Shown here: in pieces, positions 56,106-62,918 of the stretch
Position numbering within the stretch: the first letter of the stretch is position 1
Layout of the letters: each line of letters begins with the position of its first letter
Source: a virus
Length of the DNA stretch: 64,000 nucleotides
Virus record (IMG/VR): IMGVR_UViG_3300033153_007262
Span: 1 to 64,000 of that record
Direction: 5' to 3' (one strand)
Position numbers and translations under genes: made by a program
Notes under the pieces: generated by a model
What the model saw: only the letters and a program-made list of their open reading frames with translations
What the model was told of the DNA's origin: nothing
Databases searched by the model: none

Positions 56106-56366
56106 ATGAAAAGAGCAGTCGCAGAAATAATTGTTGACCTCTTACAAGACGCCGGACACGACGCCAAGATTTACGAAGGGTATAGTGGCCGGGGGATGTT
56201 TGGGGTGGAGACGACCGGCATTGATACGTCGGCAACTTCCGAGTATGTTGCCGGGCTTGTTGCCGGCAAGAAAGACAAAGAAGAGTTTGACGAAAAAGAA
56301 CGGGCGTTGTTGAACGCCGTTGTTATACGAGGAGATAATTTAGGGTTGGGCTACATCGTATATTAA
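56106..56366 (+). CDS. small early protein (86 aa)
   Basis: The gene begins behind AAAGGAGGTGAG, 26 nt after ribozyme 10. The protein is alpha/beta (AEIIVDLLQDAGHDAKIYEG) with a Gly-rich middle and a hydrophobic end (LGLGYIVY). I recognise no domain. From here on the junctions lack ribozymes. Confidence 0.6.
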   Translation: MKRAVAEIIVDLLQDAGHDAKIYEGYSGRGMFGVETTGIDTSATSEYVAGLVAGKKDKEEFDEKERALLNAVVIRGDNLGLGYIVY

Positions 56367-56383
56367 AAAAGGGAGGAGTTGGA

Positions 56384-56572
56384 ATGACACAGATGAGAAG
56401 GACAATCGAATCGCATATGCGAATGAAATTCCACGATGACCACGGCCTCGATGCAAATATATCCGCAAAAGAAATCCGGCGAATATACATCGAGGGGATG
56501 GAAAGGTTCCTCGCATTTGTTAATGAGGAATTCAAGAAGTTGATAGTGAAGAATAAAAAGGAGGACATATGA
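56384..56572 (+). CDS. small early protein (62 aa)
   Basis: This short helical protein starts behind AAGGGAGGAG and ends in a Lys-rich stretch, overlapping the next gene by 4 nt. It contains an amphipathic helix (EIRRIYIEGMERFLAFVNEE). The function is unknown. Confidence 0.55.
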   Translation: MTQMRRTIESHMRMKFHDDHGLDANISAKEIRRIYIEGMERFLAFVNEEFKKLIVKNKKEDI

Positions 56573-57327
56573 GCAAACTCAGGTTCAACGACGGCGAGGA
56601 GTTTGACACCGCCGGGGAGTTAAGGAAAGAAAGAAGAGCCGATGGCTGGTATGTCATCGGCAAGGGAATGCTAATCCCGTTAGAGACCGAGGTCTTGTGC
56701 GATAAATATCTCGCTAAGGCCCGGGCGGAAGCAAATCGAAAAGAAGAAGAACGGGATTGGGACATCAAGCACGGGTACAACCCCGAGTGTCCTAAATGCC
56801 AATTGCATCACGACCCAAACAAGAAAGAAGAATGCGGGAAGTTACCGCACGAGCAGATGCAAGAAGCCGAACCGCTAAAAATGTATGTTTTGCGCCGGGA
56901 TGGTTCGCCGGTGATAGAGGTCGGCAGTAATAAACACCGGCCTTTTACGAAAGAGGGCCTTGACCGGGCTTTGGATGTTGTAAACGAATTCGCAGTTGAG
57001 TTGCGGAAGGATTGGGACAGCAAAGATTGGTTCCCTTGCGGATTTGTGAATCTAAAGATACCGATTGGCAGTACCCTCGACGTGTTCCTCAAAAAGAATA
57101 ATGACAAGCCGGACGGCCCGGAGGGAAGTTTTGCATATCGAAACTTGTCCTCTACCCGAGGCTACGCCGACCCGGAGCAACGCCTCATATATTTGAGGAT
57201 TCCGAACGTCGACAAAGACGCCCTCGCTTCACAATGTATGAAATACAAACAGAGAGTTTACGAACAATTTCAAATCCTCTTGGCCCTTTTGTCGGTCACG
57301 TCCGGGCTTGAAACAGTAATTGATTAA
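56569..57327 (+). CDS. early protein with possible zinc-binding segment (252 aa)
   Basis: The 252-aa protein has a charged N-terminal half with a Cys/His group in CPKCQLHHDPNKKEEC (residues 75-90), which could bind zinc. Its C-terminal half has strands FVNLKIPIGSTLDVFL and RLIYLRIP followed by a helix. I do not recognise the family. Its ATG overlaps the previous stop, and the next gene follows after 10 nt. Confidence 0.6.
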   Translation: MSKLRFNDGEEFDTAGELRKERRADGWYVIGKGMLIPLETEVLCDKYLAKARAEANRKEEERDWDIKHGYNPECPKCQLHHDPNKKEECGKLPHEQMQEAEPLKMYVLRRDGSPVIEVGSNKHRPFTKEGLDRALDVVNEFAVELRKDWDSKDWFPCGFVNLKIPIGSTLDVFLKKNNDKPDGPEGSFAYRNLSSTRGYADPEQRLIYLRIPNVDKDALASQCMKYKQRVYEQFQILLALLSVTSGLETVID

Positions 57328-57337
57328 GGAGAAGCAA

Positions 57338-57673
57338 ATGAAAAAAGTTGTAATTGAAGGTTGGAGAACGGACAGGGGATGCTCGTTGACGGTTGACGGG
57401 CAACCCCTCGTAATGAAAATCGCATTGCATTCCCCGACGGGATTCGAGTGGGGCTACGGCGGTAGCGGGCCGGCGGAAACGTCGTTCTATATTTTGACCG
57501 CCGTTGCCGTGGCCCGGGATTGGAAAGACCTCTGCGTCCCCATATGGTTGTATCAGCAATTCAAATGGGACTTCGTCGCAAAGTGGGAAGGGAATCATAT
57601 CAAAGAATTTATTGATATCGATGCGTGGTTCAAGAAACAAAAATGGGATGGGAAGGTAGGTGAAATGAAATGA
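57338..57673 (+). CDS. hypothetical early protein (111 aa)
   Basis: The ATG at 57338 is behind TTAAGGAGAAG; the frame's earlier start lies inside the previous gene. The protein opens as beta strands (KKVVIEGWRTDRGCSLTV) and has a region rich in Trp, Gly and Phe (GFEWGYGGSGPAETSFYIL) that suggests a compact fold. No family is recognised. The stop overlaps the next start. Confidence 0.6.
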   Translation: MKKVVIEGWRTDRGCSLTVDGQPLVMKIALHSPTGFEWGYGGSGPAETSFYILTAVAVARDWKDLCVPIWLYQQFKWDFVAKWEGNHIKEFIDIDAWFKKQKWDGKVGEMK

Positions 57674-57906
57674 AAAACAAGAAGGGATATCGAACCTCCG
57701 CACGCCTCCGGCACACGTTGGACATTGCCGGCGCCTGTGGATTCGGTTATAACAGCGAGAAGTACCCCAACGGAGGGTTCCTCGACGTGTTTCAATTAGA
57801 GTTAGTTATAATTAAACTTCGGCAACTTGAAATGCAAGTCGCCGGTCTTACCAAAAAAGAAGCAAAAGAAATTGAGGGTGGAGGATTTGATTCTACAATA
57901 CATTGA
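57670..57906 (+). CDS. small early protein at the end of the operon (78 aa)
   Basis: The ATG at 57670 overlaps the previous stop by four bases and has no separate ribosome binding site, so translation is probably coupled. The C-terminal half is a helix (VIIKLRQLEMQVAGLTKKEAKEI). It is the last gene before an intrinsic terminator 36 nt later. Confidence 0.52.
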   Translation: MKNKKGYRTSARLRHTLDIAGACGFGYNSEKYPNGGFLDVFQLELVIIKLRQLEMQVAGLTKKEAKEIEGGGFDSTIH

Positions 57907-57942
57907 ACAGCAGAAGGGACTTTCGCCAAGACAAAATTAGCG

Positions 57943-57977
57943 CCCCGGGATATCCTCCCGGGGTGTTTTTTTTCTTT
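57943..57977 (+). terminator. intrinsic terminator closing the ribozyme operon
   Basis: CCCCGGG (57943-57949) pairs with CCCGGGG (57957-57963), followed by TG and a run of eight T residues. It ends the early-type operon just before a new consensus promoter. Confidence 0.88.
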
Positions 57978-57988
57978 CTTAAAATCTG

Positions 57989-58017
57989 TTGACATAAAAT
58001 TTCACTTATATTATAAT
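57989..58017 (+). promoter_or_regulatory. consensus sigma-70 promoter
   Basis: TTGACA (57989-57994) and TATAAT (58012-58017) match the consensus exactly with a 17-bp spacer, directly upstream of the small DNA-binding-like gene and the helicase gene. A promoter this strong should be active early or need repression. Confidence 0.85.
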
Positions 58018-58045
58018 CTATTATAATTGAGAGAGGAGGTTTGTC

Positions 58046-58240
58046 GTGCAAAAATGCGTTTATATTCCAGAGACTCCCGTGAACAGAAAAGTCCTTGACC
58101 GAGTCAAAAAGTTAGAGCAAGATTACTCTGTCAGTTTTTCAGAAGTGGTTGTGCAAGCGTTAAAGGATTTAGTCGCCGTACCCCGGCCAAAGAAGACAAA
58201 GGGAGATTTCAGAAGTGCTAAACTTGGATTGTTGCGGTAA
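58046..58240 (+). CDS. small ribbon-helix-helix-like protein
   Basis: The 64-aa protein starts at a GTG behind GAGAGGAGG. A strand (KCVYIPETP) precedes two helices with VSFSEVVVQALKDLV, the pattern of Arc/MetJ-type ribbon-helix-helix repressors that bind DNA as dimers. It lies directly downstream of the strongest promoter in the window and may repress it. It overlaps the helicase gene by 26 nt. Confidence 0.6.
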   Translation: MQKCVYIPETPVNRKVLDRVKKLEQDYSVSFSEVVVQALKDLVAVPRPKKTKGDFRSAKLGLLR

Positions 58241-59897
58241 TCAAAGAGATATATTTGTCGTAGATTTTTGGGGAAATGAATTCCGGGCGTATGTCAGCGC
58301 CGTGAAGTCTTTACCGTCGAGTACATACAAGCCGGCGTTAAAGAAATGGCACGTCAAACTTTATGATTATTCATTGTTGATGAAGGAGTTGGACGCCCGG
58401 AAATTAAACCATATCGTCCATTCTGAAAGTTTTGCATCCCTCATAAAATTATATCAAGATTGGGAAACCCGGACGAAGGATTTACTTGCCCTTGAGGACA
58501 CGTCTGTCCCGAATATCGAAGCCCTATTAAAACACCCGCTTATGAAACATCAACGGGTGGCGTGTAAGGTTTTGAACGAATTAAAAATATTATTACTCGC
58601 CGACCAAATGGGCGTCGGCAAAACCCTCCCGGCCATAGCCACGGCTCAATTATTAAAAACACAAGACGAAATAAAATCGTGTCTAATTATCTGCACGGCG
58701 TCCACGAAGGGGAATTGGACGAAGGAGATGGACAAGTTTTTGAAGGAATCCGAGTGGGCGATTATCGAAGGGACGCAGTCTGCCCGGGGCGAGGTGTATT
58801 CTTGCGACGCATTTTTCAAGGTCGTCAATTACGAATTGTTGCGCCGGGATATCTTATTGTTTGAGGACAGTATGACGTACGACTTAATCATTGCGGACGA
58901 GGTTCATCGGATTAGAAACCACACCGCCCTACAGTCAAAGGCTGTGGCGAAGTTGGGGCGCAAGGCAAAGTACCGATGGGGGTTAACCGGCACGCCGGTA
59001 CATAATAAAATCGAAGATTTATTTGCCGTGATGAAATTTATTCAGCCGACGATGTTTGGCAATTGGTATCATTTCGACAAGCGTTATATTGAGCGAGGGT
59101 TCTTTGGCGAGGTCACCGGCTATAAAAACCGGGACGAGATTAGGGACAAATTAAAACTGATTATGTTGCGCCGGCGGAAAGAGGACGTCCTCGGGGAGTT
59201 ACCGCCGAAGGTCTATAACAATGTTTACGTTGAATTAACTAAGGCGCAGAGGAAATTTTATCAGCACATCGTTGACCAGAACATAAAATTAAATTTCAAT
59301 AAAGAGGCGGAGGAAAAGATTAACGAAGCAAATCCCCTCGCCAAGACAACGTACGCCCGGGAGTGTTGCGACAGCACGGAGTTGATTGACCAGACGGGCC
59401 GGGAGTCGGCAAAATTAAAGGCGATGCACGAAGTCGTTGATGAATTTATCGGTGACGGGCGCAAGGTCGTCATATTCACGCAGTTTTCAAAGATGGGCGC
59501 AATCATCCAACGGGAGTTAAAACACCCGTCCGTCTTTCTGCACGGCGGGGTATCCACGCAGAATAACGTACGTCAAGAATTAATTGAAAAATTTACGAAT
59601 GACCCGGCGCTCCCGATACTTATAACAACGACTGCCGGGGGAGAAGGAATCAATTTACAATGTGCCGAGGCGATAATATTTTTTGACTTGCCGTTCAATC
59701 CGCAAATCATCGCCCAAGTTGAAGACCGGCTCCACCGCAAAGGACAAACCGGGACGGTCAACGTCGTCCGGCTGATTGCAACCGATACTGTGGAGGAACG
59801 GGTGTTGGAAATTCTCGAAGCCAAACAGGATTTATTCGACGCCCTCATAGAAAACGATATGGTTCTGTCCACGAAGCAGATACTCAAATTACTCTAA
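58215..59897 (+). CDS. SNF2-family DEAD/DEAH-like helicase
   Basis: The 560-aa superfamily 2 ATPase carries Walker A GVGKT (133-137) in LLLADQMGVGKTLPA, the DEVH box (228-231), motif III GLTGTPVHN, and C-terminal motifs around TTTAGGEGINLQCAEAIIFF and QVEDRLHRKGQTG, typical of SNF2/SMARCAL1-type proteins. An N-terminal domain of about 100 aa precedes the core. Phage versions remodel replication forks or protein-DNA complexes. The start is a GTG at 58215 with GGGAG upstream. It is co-transcribed with the small regulator-like gene. Confidence 0.88.
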   Translation: MLNLDCCGNQRDIFVVDFWGNEFRAYVSAVKSLPSSTYKPALKKWHVKLYDYSLLMKELDARKLNHIVHSESFASLIKLYQDWETRTKDLLALEDTSVPNIEALLKHPLMKHQRVACKVLNELKILLLADQMGVGKTLPAIATAQLLKTQDEIKSCLIICTASTKGNWTKEMDKFLKESEWAIIEGTQSARGEVYSCDAFFKVVNYELLRRDILLFEDSMTYDLIIADEVHRIRNHTALQSKAVAKLGRKAKYRWGLTGTPVHNKIEDLFAVMKFIQPTMFGNWYHFDKRYIERGFFGEVTGYKNRDEIRDKLKLIMLRRRKEDVLGELPPKVYNNVYVELTKAQRKFYQHIVDQNIKLNFNKEAEEKINEANPLAKTTYARECCDSTELIDQTGRESAKLKAMHEVVDEFIGDGRKVVIFTQFSKMGAIIQRELKHPSVFLHGGVSTQNNVRQELIEKFTNDPALPILITTTAGGEGINLQCAEAIIFFDLPFNPQIIAQVEDRLHRKGQTGTVNVVRLIATDTVEERVLEILEAKQDLFDALIENDMVLSTKQILKLL

Positions 59898-60214
59898 GGA
59901 TGGAATTTTCCATATTGCGTATATTGTGCTTTAGCACAATAACGCAGAAATGGTTTTTCTTTTATTAACACATTATTTAGATTACTTGCGACAGAAGGAC
60001 ATAAGTCCTTAACGGCTAACGTGCGATAATACAGTAATGAATAATAAATAATATTATTAATGTATAAGAAAAGCCGTAAACATAATAAGAACCGTAAATA
60101 AACGCAGTACGGAAAATAATAAATTGAATATATGAATAAAAAAATATGACTACACAAAACGGGGCCGGTGGATTATAATGCCGGCTCAAACTAGAAAATA
60201 GTTCAAAGGGACGA
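59898..60214. other. AT-rich intergenic region with hairpins, possible origin or control region
   Basis: No gene is seen in this 317-bp gap. A strong hairpin at 59916-59946 combines TGCGT/ACGCA with ATTGTGCT/AGCACAAT, and AAGGAC-ATAA-GTCCTT lies at 59995-60010. The stretch 60030-60160 is very AT-rich (AATAATATTATT and similar). GCCGG/CCGGC flanks a TATAAT near 60165-60186. It lies in the replication-gene region and could be an origin or a promoter region. Confidence 0.5.
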
Positions 60215-60694
60215 ATGGAATATAAGTGCAAAAAAACAAGGACGCCCTACACGGATAAAGATTGCCCGGCGTGGGACACGACAGACTTCGTGCATTATTA
60301 TAAAGACACCTACCAAAGAATATTCAAAACAAAGACGCACAAACCCACCGGCTTGATACTCGCCCACATAAACGCCAAGAGTATCAATTTTTTATATAAT
60401 CAAATCAAATCAGACGAACCGTCCACCGACAAAAATGAATTGTACCGGGCATTTATCGATTGGGTGTTTGCCAAGAAGCGGACGAGGGGCGACGGGTTAA
60501 TCCGGGTATGGTTTCTGAGCAATAAAGAAATTATGACGGACTATCTTGACATCCGGGCAAAGGATACCGTTGAGGCGCAGTTAGGCTCGGACGAAGCATT
60601 TGAAAAACAAGAACAAGAACGCCGTGAAAAGACACGGCTCTATTTTGAAAACAGAAAGGACACCGGCGATGACGCAAGGCAAGAAGATTTTTAA
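60215..60694 (+). CDS. hypothetical protein of the replication region (159 aa)
   Basis: The 159-aa protein starts behind AAAGGGACGA. It has an N-terminal Cys pair (YKCKK, DKDCPAW), an aromatic middle, and a long charged C-terminal helix (EKQEQERREKTRLYFENR). The region LYRAFIDWVFAKKRTRGDG looks like a small nucleic-acid-binding module, but no family is recognised. It overlaps the next gene by 26 nt. Confidence 0.6.
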   Translation: MEYKCKKTRTPYTDKDCPAWDTTDFVHYYKDTYQRIFKTKTHKPTGLILAHINAKSINFLYNQIKSDEPSTDKNELYRAFIDWVFAKKRTRGDGLIRVWFLSNKEIMTDYLDIRAKDTVEAQLGSDEAFEKQEQERREKTRLYFENRKDTGDDARQEDF

Positions 60695-60923
60695 GACTTT
60701 CCCGATTAAACTTTGGGTGGACAAAAAGACCAAAAAGGTTATAGCCCCATCGTTCCCACAGCAGTTAAAAGATTCAATCCCCATATTACATATCCTTGAA
60801 AAACATACGTTTTTGATGGCAGACCGTGAACAGGCGATGCCACCGTTCCAAGTTGCCGAGGACGTCGAGGAGGTTATCGCCGACCTTATCGTTTACGAAA
60901 ACCCGAAAAAGAAAAAGAAGTAA
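60669..60923 (+). CDS. hypothetical protein (84 aa)
   Basis: The ATG at 60669 overlaps the preceding gene; the ribosome binding site is weak (AAGGACACC). The protein is basic, with a short helix around LKDSIPILHILEKHTFLM, an acidic segment VAEDVEEVIADLIV, and a polylysine end. The upstream in-frame start at 60600 lies deep in the previous gene and is less likely. The function is unknown. Confidence 0.55.
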   Translation: MTQGKKIFKTFPIKLWVDKKTKKVIAPSFPQQLKDSIPILHILEKHTFLMADREQAMPPFQVAEDVEEVIADLIVYENPKKKKK

Positions 60924-60996
60924 CTGTACCCGCCCGGGAATATATTTTGCCGGCGGAGGATTCGTTTAAGTTAAATTAATCAAAGGAGCAAACTGA

Positions 60997-61173
60997 ATGG
61001 AAATATTGAAAGACCTTACCGTCACGTGTAGGGACTGCAATACCGATTTCCTTTTGCCGGCGAAGGAGCAAGAGTATTTTCTGAAAAAGAAATGGAGTCA
61101 GCCGAAGCGATGCAAGGTATGTCGTAAAGTTAACCGGGACAGAAAAGCGGGCGAGGAGGTAGCCAAGAAATGA
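60997..61173 (+). CDS. zinc-ribbon protein (zf-trcl-like, 58 aa)
   Basis: This small gene starts behind CAAAGGAGC and encodes 58 residues with TCRDCNTDFLLPAKEQEYF followed by QPKRCKVCR. That is a four-cysteine ribbon closely matching the probable zinc-ribbon family zf-trcl found in bacteria and phages. The product probably binds nucleic acid or protein. Its TGA overlaps the ATG of the reductase-like gene (ATGA), indicating coupling. Confidence 0.75.
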   Translation: MEILKDLTVTCRDCNTDFLLPAKEQEYFLKKKWSQPKRCKVCRKVNRDRKAGEEVAKK

Positions 61174-62009
61174 AATATGTAATTATCGGAAATGGGTACG
61201 TTGGCAATTATCTTTTGTCGGCGTTGCCGAATGCTGTTCTCGTCACGGACAAGATATGGAGCCGGGAGCAGATTTGTAAATTAATGTTGGACACGCATCC
61301 GAGCAGTGTTTTGATAAATTGCGCCGGGAAGATTGGCAAACCGAACGTCGATTGGTGTGAAGACCATAAGGACGTCGTGTTTGGGGCCAACGTCGGCTTG
61401 CCGGTTATGATTGCGGAGGCGTGCAAGGAAATCAAACAGCCGTGGATTCACATCGGTAGCGGGTGTATTTATGACGGCTACGATAAATGGTGGGCAGAGG
61501 ATGACGCTCCAAACTTTTACGGAAGTTTTTATTCCAAGACGAAAGCGTGGAGTCAAACAATCTTGTCGCAGTACGATGAGGTTTGTATTTTGCGAATCCG
61601 AATGCCAATCGATGAAGACTTGTCGGACAGAAGTTATGTCGGCAAAGTAATTAAATATGCTAAGGCCGGATGTTCGATTTTATCGGCGCCGAATTCTGTC
61701 ACATATCTTTCTGACCTTGCGATGGCGATTATCGGGTTGGCGGAGAAGGGGCAGACCGGGACGTTTAACGTTGTCAGCCCGGGCGCATTAACATCAAAAA
61801 ATGTTTTGACCCTTTGGGAGAATAATATCGAGCCGGGCATTGACCCGCAGTTTGAAGCGACCGAACAAGTTTTGGCAACGCTAAAAGCCGGACGCTCAAA
61901 TTGTATTCTTTCAACGGTAAAATTAGCCGGCGAGGGAATCGTGTTTGAAGATGCGTTCCGAAAGTTGGACGGACTTGTCAAGGCAAAGAAGCAAAAGGCA
62001 GAAGTTTAG
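61170..62009 (+). CDS. RmlD-like NAD(P)-dependent sugar reductase/epimerase
   Basis: The 279-aa protein is an extended short-chain dehydrogenase. The nucleotide-binding GNGYVGNYL is at residues 7-15, LINCAGKIGKPNVDWCE matches the RmlD signature NCAAYT-V-x-A, and IHIGSGCIYDG is followed by the catalytic YSKTKAWSQ (YxxxK). Such enzymes make or modify nucleotide sugars such as dTDP-rhamnose. It lies among replication genes but would supply a donor for the glycosyltransferases in the late region. The substrate is not assignable by eye. Confidence 0.78.
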   Translation: MKYVIIGNGYVGNYLLSALPNAVLVTDKIWSREQICKLMLDTHPSSVLINCAGKIGKPNVDWCEDHKDVVFGANVGLPVMIAEACKEIKQPWIHIGSGCIYDGYDKWWAEDDAPNFYGSFYSKTKAWSQTILSQYDEVCILRIRMPIDEDLSDRSYVGKVIKYAKAGCSILSAPNSVTYLSDLAMAIIGLAEKGQTGTFNVVSPGALTSKNVLTLWENNIEPGIDPQFEATEQVLATLKAGRSNCILSTVKLAGEGIVFEDAFRKLDGLVKAKKQKAEV

Positions 62010-62022
62010 ACTGTTATTTTTG

Positions 62023-62081
62023 GGGCGTGTGAGGATATTCGCCGATGCAGATTTCCCGTTTGTGAGGTGGATACCACGCCC
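62023..62081 (+). promoter_or_regulatory. 7-bp closed stem in the intergenic gap
   Basis: GGGCGTG (62023-62029) pairs with CACGCCC (62075-62081), enclosing 45 nt, in the 129-nt or longer gap before the helicase-loader gene. It could be the closing stem of a leader RNA. No known riboswitch class was recognised. Confidence 0.35.
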
Positions 62082-62165
62082 TAAAATCACAGTTCCTCGA
62101 CGACAAAAAAATGAGTTGATTAATTTTCCCTGAGAGTTATGATGCCCGCAACGAATGGAGATTGG

Positions 62166-62918
62166 ATGACCAATGGAGATATATCGGCGGATGCCTTGCG
62201 GGGTATCGTTGAGATGGCGCCGATAGAAATTGCTGAATTAAAGGCGCTTAAACAGAAAATATACGCACAACCGAAACCAGACGCAGAGAATAAAAAAGAA
62301 TTTATGTGGAAGGCGAAACTGCTACAAGCCGATATTCCACAGATTTATTGGGACAAGGTATTCCACAATTTCTGCAACGACGACCGGGCAAAGGCAATCA
62401 CGGAACGATATGTTTCGATGATTGACGAAGCGTATGACGAAGGGATGGGCGTTTTATTCGCCGGCAAGCACGGTACCGGCAAGACGATGCTTTCTTGTAT
62501 CGTTCTCAAATCTGCATTAAAAAACGGGTACACGGTTCGGTATCTCGACACTCCAAAAATAATCGATAATATTATGGCCGGGTTCGGCGACAGACAAATC
62601 AAAGACCGCCTTTCGACTATCGTCGCCGGAACGGAGTTTCTTGTCATTGATGATTTTGGAAAAGAATACAAAGGCGTCGGCGATAAGTTAGCGCCGATGA
62701 TTCAATTAGAGTTTGACCGAATACTGCGTTTGCGAATCGGCAAAGGTAAGGTGACCATAGGGACGACAAATCATAATAGCAACAGCATAAGAAAAGCATA
62801 TGGGGACAGCGTGTGTTCAATCTTTTTAGGACATATGCAACTTATTCCCGTTGTCGGCGAGGATTACAGGGTACACCGTGGGGAAAAATTTGGTAAAAGA
62901 TTAATGGAGGGGTTATGA
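62166..62918 (+). CDS. DnaC/DnaI-like helicase loader (AAA+)
   Basis: With the ATG at 62166 (GGAG 5 nt upstream) the protein has 250 aa; an ATG at 62139 lacks a good site. Walker A is GKHGTGKT (100-107), and Walker B is LVIDDFGKE with Asp 162-163. The sensor region has VTIGTTNHNSNSIRKAYG and the arginine-finger end EDYRVHRGEKFGKR. Loaders of this type place the replicative helicase on DNA. The next gene encodes a DnaB-like helicase, overlapping by four bases, so the pair probably works together. Confidence 0.85.
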   Translation: MTNGDISADALRGIVEMAPIEIAELKALKQKIYAQPKPDAENKKEFMWKAKLLQADIPQIYWDKVFHNFCNDDRAKAITERYVSMIDEAYDEGMGVLFAGKHGTGKTMLSCIVLKSALKNGYTVRYLDTPKIIDNIMAGFGDRQIKDRLSTIVAGTEFLVIDDFGKEYKGVGDKLAPMIQLEFDRILRLRIGKGKVTIGTTNHNSNSIRKAYGDSVCSIFLGHMQLIPVVGEDYRVHRGEKFGKRLMEGL

